Shown here piece by piece: positions 1-5,694 of a DNA stretch of 6,091 bases. Each line of letters starts with the position of its first letter. The first letter of the stretch is position 1. The stretch is taken from positions 1 through 6,091 of the forward strand of contig CACYBG010000092.1 of the NCBI GenBank assembly GCA_902772605.1. The letters run 5' to 3'. The notes beneath the pieces were generated by a model, which worked only from the letters and a program-made list of their open reading frames with translations, was not told the origin of the DNA and ran no database searches. A program made the position numbers and the translations under genes. The stretch is from an uncultured Spirochaetaceae bacterium. GTDB taxonomy: Bacteria > Spirochaetota > Spirochaetia > Treponematales > Treponemataceae.

Positions 1-31
1 GAATTACTGCGAAATTGCAGATGTTATTGTT

Positions 32-84
32 AACACTGAATGAGCATACGGGGTATGCTACCCGCTTTCGGATTATTCAGTGTT
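32..84. repeat. Nested inverted repeat downstream of the HAD gene
   Basis: AACACTGAAT at 32-41 is the exact reverse complement of ATTCAGTGTT at 75-84. Inside it, AGCATAC (43-49) and GTATGCT (53-59) form a second perfect 7-bp stem around a GGG loop. The whole can fold as a 10-bp outer stem with an inner hairpin and a single-stranded 60-74 segment. It lies about 20 bases past the HAD stop codon. Neither strand has a proper T-run after the outer stem (TTT on plus, AACAATAAC on minus), so it is not a textbook intrinsic terminator. It could still be an mRNA 3'-end stabiliser, a weak terminator or part of an element extending left of the window. Confidence 0.6.
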
Positions 85-105
85 TCCGTAGAAACCGCCA
101 ATCGG

Positions 106-876
106 CTACAGACCGAATTTATCCACGCACCATTTTGCAAGACCGTCTTCATCATTCGTAAGGCAGACATCATCGGCAATGGACTTGACCTCTGCAATCG
201 CGTTTCCCATCGCCACACCGATTCCGCAGAATTTCAGCATTCCGATGTCGTTGAAATCATCTCCGAAGGCTGCCGTTTTTTCAGGCGGAAGATTCATGTG
301 TGTGCAAAGCCTTTCAATCGCCTTTTCCTTGGTCGCATTCCTTTTGGTAAGCTTGTACCACGGAATATCTGAAAACGGAAGGAAATCAACCTGATCGATT
401 CCGATGCTTGAGGCAATCTTTTCAACCTTTTCCCTGTCCAGAGTCTTGATGCACATTTTCATTATGGAATCGTTGAAGTCGGAAAAATCATTGTAGGTCC
501 AAAACTTATCGCCAAGTTCTTCCCTTGAATTCGAGTAGAGTCCCTTTTCATTGTCCACGCTGATCGTGCAGTCGCTTCCGCAGACACTGAATGTCGCATC
601 CATGAGTTTACGGGTTTCTTCAGCAGTAAATTCGCACGTGTAGATTTTTTCACCCTTAAAGTGAACCAATCCTCCGCCGTTTGTAATCAGTACGTCGGGA
701 GATATGCCGTCAAGAAATTTCACCGCATTGACCAGGGCGCGGGACGTGGAAATTCCAAAAAGGATTCCCTTTTTCTGCATGCTTGAAATAACGCTTTTGG
801 TGAAGTCTGAAATCGATTTGTCACTTCGGAAGAGCGTTCCGTCCAAATCGGATAGGATTAATGATATGTTTTCCAT
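106..876 (-). CDS. Cof-type HAD-superfamily phosphatase
   Basis: This complete 256-residue protein carries all four HAD motifs in order. Motif I is DLDGT at residues 10-14, with the nucleophile D10 and the acid/base D12. Motif II is the ISTSR segment with T44. Motif III is probably K183, in ATKEKAI. Motif IV is GDDFND at 205-210, followed by the family's usual GVAMGNA at 220-226. The long insert between motifs II and III (about residues 75-180) fits a C2-type cap, which places it in the Cof/IIB group. These are soluble cytoplasmic Mg-dependent phosphatases acting on sugar phosphates, nucleotides or pyridoxal phosphate; the substrate cannot be told from sequence. Length is slightly short for the family (usually about 260-290). 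The ATG at 876 is preferred over the in-frame TTG at 882, because that TTG overlaps the -10 box. No Shine-Dalgarno is visible upstream, consistent with a leaderless message. The gene is divergent from the lipoprotein operon. Confidence 0.95.
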   Translation of the reverse strand: MENISLILSDLDGTLFRSDKSISDFTKSVISSMQKKGILFGISTSRALVNAVKFLDGISPDVLITNGGGLVHFKGEKIYTCEFTAEETRKLMDATFSVCGSDCTISVDNEKGLYSNSREELGDKFWTYNDFSDFNDSIMKMCIKTLDREKVEKIASSIGIDQVDFLPFSDIPWYKLTKRNATKEKAIERLCTHMNLPPEKTAAFGDDFNDIGMLKFCGIGVAMGNAIAEVKSIADDVCLTNDEDGLAKWCVDKFGL

Positions 877-881
877 AATCA

Positions 882-910
882 ATTATATAAAGGAGAAAAA
901 TTTCTTTCAA
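882..910 (-). promoter_or_regulatory. Sigma70-type promoter of the HAD gene, predicted leaderless start
   Basis: On the minus strand, TTGAAA (910-905) is separated by exactly 17 bases from a perfect TATAAT (887-882). The usual transcription start 6-8 bases past the -10 box falls at 876-874, on the ATG itself. The resulting mRNA would have no or almost no 5' leader. The absence of any purine-rich Shine-Dalgarno between -10 and ATG supports this. The start site is inferred from spacing. Confidence 0.75.
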
Positions 911-937
911 GGTAGATTTCATTCAAGGTAGATTTTC
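906..937. repeat. Two tandem copies of a 14-bp repeat overlapping the HAD -35 box
   Basis: TTCAAGGTAGATTT occurs at 906-919 and again at 922-935, an exact duplication with a 16-base period. The first copy overlaps five of the six bases of the -35 box of the HAD promoter; the second lies immediately upstream. Such placement would suit a transcription-factor operator, but a chance slippage duplication in AT-rich DNA is also possible. No known regulator's site was recognised. Confidence 0.6.
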
Positions 938-1027
938 ATGCAAAAAATTCGAAAATCAATAAAACGATACAATTTATTAAGCCTTATTCAACCTTTTAAA
1001 ATTTTAGATAAATTTTGATAAATTCTG

Positions 1028-1056
1028 TTTCCTAAATCACTTTTACGCATTATAAT
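1028..1056 (+). promoter_or_regulatory. Candidate plus-strand promoter for the leader or lipoprotein operon
   Basis: A perfect TATAAT stands at 1051-1056 with a poor -35 match (TTTCCT, 1028-1033) 17 bases upstream. Transcription would start near 1062-1064, precisely where a hairpin-forming stretch begins (GTGGGATA at 1061-1068 against TATCCAC at 1082-1088, with small bulges). If used, the operon mRNA would carry a leader of about 300 bases. The weak -35 suggests an activator or low basal activity. Confidence 0.45.
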
Positions 1057-1255
1057 CTAGTGGGATAAGGTGAATTTTCCCTATCCACTATTTCGAAATT
1101 TTACGGGTTTTCAAGTCTCCGCGAGTACCGATAAGAGAGGGGAAAGGTGCTTGGAAACTAGCCTGTTCGGAAACTGGTTGAGGAGATTGCATCAATCCAC
1201 GTCAGCCACTTGCAAATCTGCCTGTCTATGACTTCATTCAGTTGGACAGAATCTG

Positions 1256-1284
1256 CTGAAAAAAAACTTCAAAAAGTATATATT
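1256..1284 (+). promoter_or_regulatory. Weak second promoter candidate close to the lipoprotein gene
   Basis: CTGAAA (1256-1261) and TATATT (1279-1284) are spaced by 17 bases and would start transcription near 1291. That gives the lipoprotein gene a leader of about 70 bases without the hairpin-rich segment. Both boxes are imperfect and the DNA is AT-rich, so chance matches are likely. Confidence 0.25.
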
Positions 1285-1301
1285 TTTAGGAATTTTAGGA
1301 A
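1284..1301. repeat. 9-bp tandem repeat TTTTAGGAA x2
   Basis: TTTTAGGAA is repeated exactly and without a gap at 1284-1292 and 1293-1301. The second copy overlaps the right arm of the 10-bp inverted repeat whose left arm is at 1027-1036, so the TTTAGGAA sequence appears three times around the operon leader, once inverted. It lies just at the predicted start of the weak second promoter, which suits a protein-binding site. The function is inference. Confidence 0.5.
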
Positions 1302-1337
1302 ACCGCATATCACTTTTCAGTAAGCGGTCCATTATGC

Positions 1338-1359
1338 AAGCTTTTTTTTGGAGGAGCTT
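1338..1359 (+). promoter_or_regulatory. Ribosome binding site in the loop of a short hairpin, after a T8 run
   Basis: GGAGGAG at 1350-1356 is a strong Shine-Dalgarno that fixes the lipoprotein start at ATG 1360. An in-frame TTG at 1348 overlaps the Shine-Dalgarno and is not the start. AAGCT (1338-1342) is complementary to AGCTT (1355-1359), so a 5-bp stem would enclose a T8 run (1342-1349) and GGAGG. Just upstream, two hairpins that share bases compete: CCGC/GCGG (1303-1306 with 1324-1327, extendable to GGA/TCC) and GCATA/TATGC (1305-1309 with 1333-1337). The ribosome binding site is certain; regulatory folding is speculative. Confidence 0.7.
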
Positions 1360-4281
1360 ATGAAAAAACATAATATAGCATTGACGGCATCATTAGCGAT
1401 TTTGATGTCTGCCTGTAACAACTTTCAGATTCCCGAGTCAGTCTCAATCAAGTCTGAAGCAAAATTTCAGGTTCCCCTTGGAACAGCTTCTTATGACGTG
1501 AGCAGCGTAATCAGTTCCGAATCCATAAGGGAGACGCTTCAAAATGCTCTGGCCGACATAGGTGGAACGGTCTACGACTACATATCTGAAGAAAATTCAG
1601 ACGTTCTCAATTACCTCATCAAGATGAACCTGATGGATGAATTCAGCCTTCCGAACATGAAGGAAATGATGAACTCATTTGATCCGTCAAGCTTCATGCC
1701 GTCATTCAACTCTGACTTTTCATTCACGGCACCGAAAATCGAGGCAAACATCGACACGCCTATCGTTCTTCCTGATTTTGCCGATGTCCTCAAGGGTTCA
1801 AAGACTCCTGAAATCGAGTCTCCACAGTTCCCTGAATGCGACAGTTCTTCCCTTTCAATACAGGGCACGTCAATACTTTCCGAAATCAATGTCCGCGGTG
1901 GAAGCGAAAGCGTAACTTACGACAGGATCTGGTATCAGACCGGAAAACTCAGGCTTACGTTCAGGGAATCAACCGGTACGCCTTACAGTTCAGGATACGC
2001 AATCAACCTTAAGGTAAAAATCCTTGACGGCGACACTGTTTTGGGTGAAAGCCCTCTTCAGGACATTACGCAGAATCCAAATCTGGACATTCCCCTCACA
2101 CACGCCAACGGAATCCCGCAGGAATTCAAGCTCAAGTTTGAAGGTACAACAAGCGGCGGCAACCTCAGCGTAAAGCATAAAATCAAGGCGGCCGGAGAAT
2201 TCATCGACATCATGCCTGGAAAGCTTACCGGCGTAAATGCAACTGCAGAGGCACTGGGCGTTGATGAAAACACACTTGCAATGACACGCACGATTCCTCT
2301 TGATGGAATGATTCCTGACGGCATCAAGAGCATAAAATTCTCAACTGCTGAAATCAACCTGGACGTAAAGAGCCCAAGCGGATGGACGGGAATCGAACTT
2401 TCCCTTTCAGAACCGGACAGCTTCGTGATTGAAGGCGTTACAAACTCAACATTGACTCCTCAGTCCCAGGATACGACCGGAAGTCTGCTCAAAAAGAAAT
2501 ACATCTGGGGAGCAGAACTCAACGCAGTCACAACCCAAAGCCTCAACTTAAAGATCAAGCCGAAACTCAGCGTTCATAACGCAACAATCGTACTTGAAGG
2601 CGGTGCAACATCCATAAGCGTCGATACACACATGGACATGAGCCTTTCAACCCTCGATGAAGCCATCGTAGACCTTGCAGCAATGGGTGCACCTTCATTC
2701 TCACTGCCGACTGACGGAAGTTCTGGAAGCGTTGAATTGCCTGAAGCTCTCACCAAGTTCGTCAAACAGATAACATTCAACGAAACCGTAACGAATGCTG
2801 ACGGTTCATCTTCATCTACCGCCAGAAAGGGTCTGGGCTTCAAGTGCAAGATTACGAATACTCTTCCGGCTGGAAACGACATCGGTCTTGAATTGCAGGG
2901 ATTCAAGAAAATCGATGCACCGGGATACTATTTCGACAAGGACGTAGAGCTTACGGCCGGTTCAAACGCTCAGGAAGTGACATGGGTGGCCTATCCGACC
3001 GTAAAATTCCCGGAGCCGGAGAATGATGCAGACGGAAATCCCGTAAAACAGTATCTGGCATTCAACGTAAATTTCAAGGATGCCGACAACTTCAAAATCA
3101 CAAACCTGGTATTGGACCGCGAATATCAGCTTAAAATCGAAGACTTTGAACCATGCTTCGACTGGGACTCAATATCCCTGGATTTGAGCAGTTTCAGCCG
3201 GCGCGGAGAACAGCCCCTCGACTTCAACCTTTCAACCATGATGGCAGGTCTCCCGATTGGCGAAGACGACATATCTCAGCTCAATAACCTTGGAGTCAGA
3301 ACGCTTCCACTCTACATCTATGCAGAAAAATCCGCCGATTCTTCATTCCTGGATCAGGTCGATCTTGCCGGAAATGCATACATGTCATTCACAAAGGGCG
3401 ATTCCGAAATCAAGCATTACATCGACATACTTGATGAAAGCGGAGAATCATCACTGATTCAGCCGATACTGCCAAAGGACTTCAAGGTCGTATCCCCTGT
3501 TTCATGGCCGACCGAGACGACCATCACGGGAAAAAGTTCCGACCCGACGAACATTGCATATTACCTCACCGAGGAAAAATCAACTGCATGCGGCGAACTT
3601 AAGGGACTGTTCTCAAACCTTGATGCAAACGACATAACGCTGTGCTATGAGTTCGGACCGAAACCCGGCACACCGACCACGATTTGGGCAAGCTCATTGG
3701 AAAACTCTGGCGAAGAGAAGATGGCCGTTACGGTTGCACTCCTTCTGTCGTTCGACTTTGAGCTCAAGGCACCGATTGCAATGAACATAATGACTTACGT
3801 AAAGGATTACGACACTCCGAATGAAAACGGTCAGTACTCGGATCTTTTTGACCGTCAGGATGCTTCATCATTTGCCGAATACGCAGGATACGCAGAATCA
3901 ATCGAATACGTGGGCATCGATTACAACGTAAACAACAAGCTGATCAAGAACATTGGTCTGGCTGCAAAACTCGAAGACAACAAGGGTGATACGGGGGTCT
4001 CTGCCAACATGGACTTCAGTTCCGGCCACCATCTGCAGAAGTTCACGAAAGACCAGATAACAGCGGTCATGACGAAATATCCGTTCCATCCGGATATATT
4101 CATACAGCTTGGACGGGATTTGACGGATTCAGAAAAGGGCGCAAGTAAATATCTGGCACCCGAAAACTTCTATTTCTCACGTGAAGGTGCAAATTCTTCG
4201 GATTCACTTTCCGCAAGAGTCATAGTTGCCGTTCAAATGGATGGTGACACACCGATTACCGTCTGGAAGAAAGACAACTAA
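1360..4281 (+). CDS. Large predicted outer-membrane or periplasmic lipoprotein, family not recognised
   Basis: The 973-residue product starts with two lysines, a hydrophobic stretch (residues 6-17) and LMSAC, giving lipid-modified Cys19. Met at -3 departs from the classical Leu but suits the relaxed lipobox of spirochaetes. The mature protein begins CNNFQ, without an obvious acidic inner-membrane retention signal. A segment at about residues 53-105 looks helical and amphipathic. The rest reads as alternating beta-strands rich in Ser, Thr, Asp and Asn, with no further membrane segment. Other cysteines are few (160, 496, 599, 744, 762); 744 and 762 could pair. No catalytic motif or known domain is recognisable. 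The body has several acidic turns of the type DxDG (for example near residues 560 and 960). It is the first gene of a two-gene operon with a predicted beta-barrel 12 bases downstream, suggesting that they form an envelope complex. A surface-exposed adhesin or scaffold is possible but not shown. Gene and reading frame are certain, function is not. Confidence 0.85.
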   Translation: MKKHNIALTASLAILMSACNNFQIPESVSIKSEAKFQVPLGTASYDVSSVISSESIRETLQNALADIGGTVYDYISEENSDVLNYLIKMNLMDEFSLPNMKEMMNSFDPSSFMPSFNSDFSFTAPKIEANIDTPIVLPDFADVLKGSKTPEIESPQFPECDSSSLSIQGTSILSEINVRGGSESVTYDRIWYQTGKLRLTFRESTGTPYSSGYAINLKVKILDGDTVLGESPLQDITQNPNLDIPLTHANGIPQEFKLKFEGTTSGGNLSVKHKIKAAGEFIDIMPGKLTGVNATAEALGVDENTLAMTRTIPLDGMIPDGIKSIKFSTAEINLDVKSPSGWTGIELSLSEPDSFVIEGVTNSTLTPQSQDTTGSLLKKKYIWGAELNAVTTQSLNLKIKPKLSVHNATIVLEGGATSISVDTHMDMSLSTLDEAIVDLAAMGAPSFSLPTDGSSGSVELPEALTKFVKQITFNETVTNADGSSSSTARKGLGFKCKITNTLPAGNDIGLELQGFKKIDAPGYYFDKDVELTAGSNAQEVTWVAYPTVKFPEPENDADGNPVKQYLAFNVNFKDADNFKITNLVLDREYQLKIEDFEPCFDWDSISLDLSSFSRRGEQPLDFNLSTMMAGLPIGEDDISQLNNLGVRTLPLYIYAEKSADSSFLDQVDLAGNAYMSFTKGDSEIKHYIDILDESGESSLIQPILPKDFKVVSPVSWPTETTITGKSSDPTNIAYYLTEEKSTACGELKGLFSNLDANDITLCYEFGPKPGTPTTIWASSLENSGEEKMAVTVALLLSFDFELKAPIAMNIMTYVKDYDTPNENGQYSDLFDRQDASSFAEYAGYAESIEYVGIDYNVNNKLIKNIGLAAKLEDNKGDTGVSANMDFSSGHHLQKFTKDQITAVMTKYPFHPDIFIQLGRDLTDSEKGASKYLAPENFYFSREGANSSDSLSARVIVAVQMDGDTPITVWKKDN

Positions 4282-4293
4282 AGGAGGACGACC

Positions 4294-5595
4294 ATGAAAA
4301 AGCTGTTAGCAATATTGGCCATAACATTTGCATCATTACCGATTTTCGCAGACATATACATTCCGCACCGCTTTGTAGAAGTCGGAGTCAATGTCGATGC
4401 TGAAGCCGGTGAAAACATGCTCGGCCTCACGGACATAATGGTAAAGGATCTGGTAATCGATTTACCGAAGATTTACAAGGAGATGGGTCCAGACGGATTC
4501 GTCTTAAGCTACAACCAGGGTGCAGACGTTTTTTTTGATGTCAACATAAACGGTTATGGAGCCGGTGTTGTCGTATCCGAAGACATAAGCGGATCCCTGA
4601 ACATTTCATCGGAGTTCTTCAAGCTTTTGGCGGAAGGAAACGACATGGATACGGAAGTGGAAACATCAATGGGCATGAACCTTGAGGGCTATATTAACGC
4701 AGCCGTTCCAATCCACATGAAATTCGGAAAGCTTAAAATCACGGCTACACCATCGTACTTCCTCCCGGTTTTTTACATTCCGAACCCGAATGCCAAGCTG
4801 ACCTACATAATCAATTCGGACGGTTCAGCATCAGCAAGGCTCAACGCAGACATCGACCTGTACACAGCCATAAGCCTGGCTGGAGCGATAAAGACCGATG
4901 AGCAGGGAAACATTATATTCGACCAGGATGGTTTGGGTACACAGCAGGAAATCATAGACAACATTCTGGTTGCATGTTCTAAAAACGGAGGTATCGATCT
5001 GGGAATACGCGGGGAATACCCTGTACTTGACCAGCTCGATATCGGCGCATACCTGAATGTACCTGTATATCACGGAACATTGAGGAACAAGCTGTCTGCA
5101 TCTGCAGAATTCACGGTTGATATGGAGCCGCTCCTGGATTATTACCTGCATCCACAGGAAGAAGGACAAAATCCCTGGAGTTTCTCGGACATAAACGACA
5201 TTTTCTCCGGATTGACAGCAAGTTCGGCTGAATTCCACGTCAACAGGCCTTTCAGAATCGGTCTTGAAGCAGCATACAGACCGTTCGGAAACAATATGGT
5301 CACAATCCATCCGATGCTCGGCTTGGCGATAAGGAATCCTTTCGGAAAAGATTTCTCCATTGACAGCATAATCCCGGAATACAAGATTTCGGCAGACCTT
5401 TCCCTGGCACAAATCCTGGGATTGAGCATAAGCACGGAATATACCAACAAGGTGTTCTCACACGCCCTGGACCTGTTCCTGAATACACGCATCGTGGAGC
5501 TCAAGGCATCCATAGGAACCGGAAGCAGCAACTTCTTCAAGTCCTTCTCAGTCAGCGGTTTGAAGGCATCTGTAGGAGTCTCTATCGGAATTTAA
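4294..5595 (+). CDS. Predicted outer-membrane beta-barrel protein, partner of the upstream lipoprotein
   Basis: The 433-residue protein has a clear Sec signal peptide: KK, a hydrophobic stretch, and probable cleavage after Ala19 (IFA/D). There is no lipobox. The mature part lacks transmembrane helices. From about residue 130 to the end it shows runs of alternating polar and hydrophobic residues ending in turns, as in outer-membrane strands. Examples are GYINAAVPIHMKF near 132, GGIDLGIRGEY near 232, FRIGLEAAYRPFG near 320 and the final KASVGVSIGI. The last residue is Ile, not the Phe common in proteobacterial barrels. The pattern recalls the DUF5723/TraF-like exported proteins of spirochaetes and Bacteroidetes, but this is by general resemblance only. 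AAGGAGG at 4281-4287 overlaps the preceding stop codon by one base and sits 6 bases before the ATG, so the two genes are almost certainly cotranscribed. A strong terminator follows. No enzymatic motif is visible. Confidence 0.85.
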   Translation: MKKLLAILAITFASLPIFADIYIPHRFVEVGVNVDAEAGENMLGLTDIMVKDLVIDLPKIYKEMGPDGFVLSYNQGADVFFDVNINGYGAGVVVSEDISGSLNISSEFFKLLAEGNDMDTEVETSMGMNLEGYINAAVPIHMKFGKLKITATPSYFLPVFYIPNPNAKLTYIINSDGSASARLNADIDLYTAISLAGAIKTDEQGNIIFDQDGLGTQQEIIDNILVACSKNGGIDLGIRGEYPVLDQLDIGAYLNVPVYHGTLRNKLSASAEFTVDMEPLLDYYLHPQEEGQNPWSFSDINDIFSGLTASSAEFHVNRPFRIGLEAAYRPFGNNMVTIHPMLGLAIRNPFGKDFSIDSIIPEYKISADLSLAQILGLSISTEYTNKVFSHALDLFLNTRIVELKASIGTGSSNFFKSFSVSGLKASVGVSIGI

Positions 5596-5598
5596 GGA

Positions 5599-5619
5599 AT
5601 CAGCAGTTCTCTGACTGAT
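5599..5619 (+). other. Hairpin directly after the barrel stop codon
   Basis: ATCAG plus CAG (5599-5606) pairs with CTG, a bulged A, and CTGAT (5611-5619) around a TTCT loop, giving 8 base pairs. It begins 3 bases after the stop codon and has no T-run, so it is not a terminator by itself. It may protect the 3' end of the operon mRNA or simply accompany the terminator 10 bases further on. Confidence 0.4.
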
Positions 5620-5624
5620 AAACG

Positions 5625-5664
5625 AAAACCCCCGTCCTGAACTTCAGAGCGGGGGATTTTTTTT
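5625..5664 (+). terminator. Strong intrinsic terminator of the operon, probably bidirectional
   Basis: CCCCCG (5629-5634) pairs with CGGGGG (5650-5655). The stem continues through a G-U pair and one mismatch into CTGA/TCAG, closing on a triloop. On the plus strand it is followed by A and eight Ts (5657-5664), an excellent intrinsic terminator for the lipoprotein-barrel operon. On the minus strand the same stem is followed by TTTTCGTTT, so it can also end the converging DksA-like transcript, whose stop codon lies 40 bases away. A smaller CGTTA/TAACG hairpin (5666-5680) sits between the terminator and that gene. Confidence 0.9.
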
Positions 5665-5694
5665 CCGTTAAGGCATAACGTCCGGCAATGTGGA

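Larger units (their letters stand above)
1027..1303 (+). other. Hairpin-rich intergenic segment, possible structured leader RNA or small RNA
   Basis: This stretch upstream of the lipoprotein operon has no convincing gene but is unlike the AT-rich DNA on either side. Predicted hairpins read by eye are: 1061-1088 (GTGG/CCAC with bulged extensions); 1156-1179 (AACTAG with CTGGTT); 1185-1197 (GATTG, CAT loop, CAATC); and 1222-1249 (CTGTCTA with TGGACAG, plus an inner TGA/TCA). It is bracketed by a perfect 10-bp inverted repeat, GTTTCCTAAA at 1027-1036 and TTTAGGAAAC at 1294-1303. It also contains frames free of stops on both strands (plus 1061-1228; minus 1161-1268), which could mean remnants of a decayed gene or element. 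It was compared from memory with cobalamin, SAM, TPP, FMN, lysine, c-di-GMP and ydaO riboswitches, and with 6S, SRP, RNase P and tmRNA. No convincing consensus was found. The flanking 938-1026 is AT-rich and shows nothing further. Confidence 0.4.

Noticed and set aside
27..90. Integron attC site, because integrons are known in Treponema denticola
   Set aside because: The arms are palindromic, but the core RYYYAAC and GTTRRRY boxes are not matched at the ends and no cassette arrangement is visible.
40..372. 110-codon open frame on the plus strand over the HAD 3' end
   Set aside because: It is antisense to the conserved HAD motif IV region and its start overlaps the nested inverted repeat; no Shine-Dalgarno.
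880..882. TTG at 882 as start of the HAD protein
   Set aside because: Its first base belongs to the -10 box, so it would not be transcribed from the visible promoter; ATG 876 fits the family N-terminus.
1137..1225. Cobalamin- or SAM-type riboswitch, from short resemblances (ATAAGAGAGG; AAATCTGCCTG)
   Set aside because: The surrounding conserved core of either family is missing, and the downstream gene is not a vitamin B12 or methionine gene.
1070..1231. Small ORF with GTG start in the leader
   Set aside because: No Shine-Dalgarno, no recognisable product, and it overlaps predicted hairpins; kept only as part of the decayed-gene hypothesis.
1027..1317. Insertion element with target-site duplication
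   Set aside because: The 9-bp direct repeat lies inside the left inverted arm rather than outside it, and no transposase is present.
1348..1359. TTG at 1348 as start of the lipoprotein
   Set aside because: It lies within the T-run and Shine-Dalgarno; the ATG at 1360 has ideal spacing and begins a normal lipoprotein signal peptide.
4831..5412. 193-codon open frame on the minus strand inside the barrel gene
   Set aside because: It is antisense to a well-supported gene, has a cysteine-rich random-looking composition, and has no ribosome binding site or recognisable domain.
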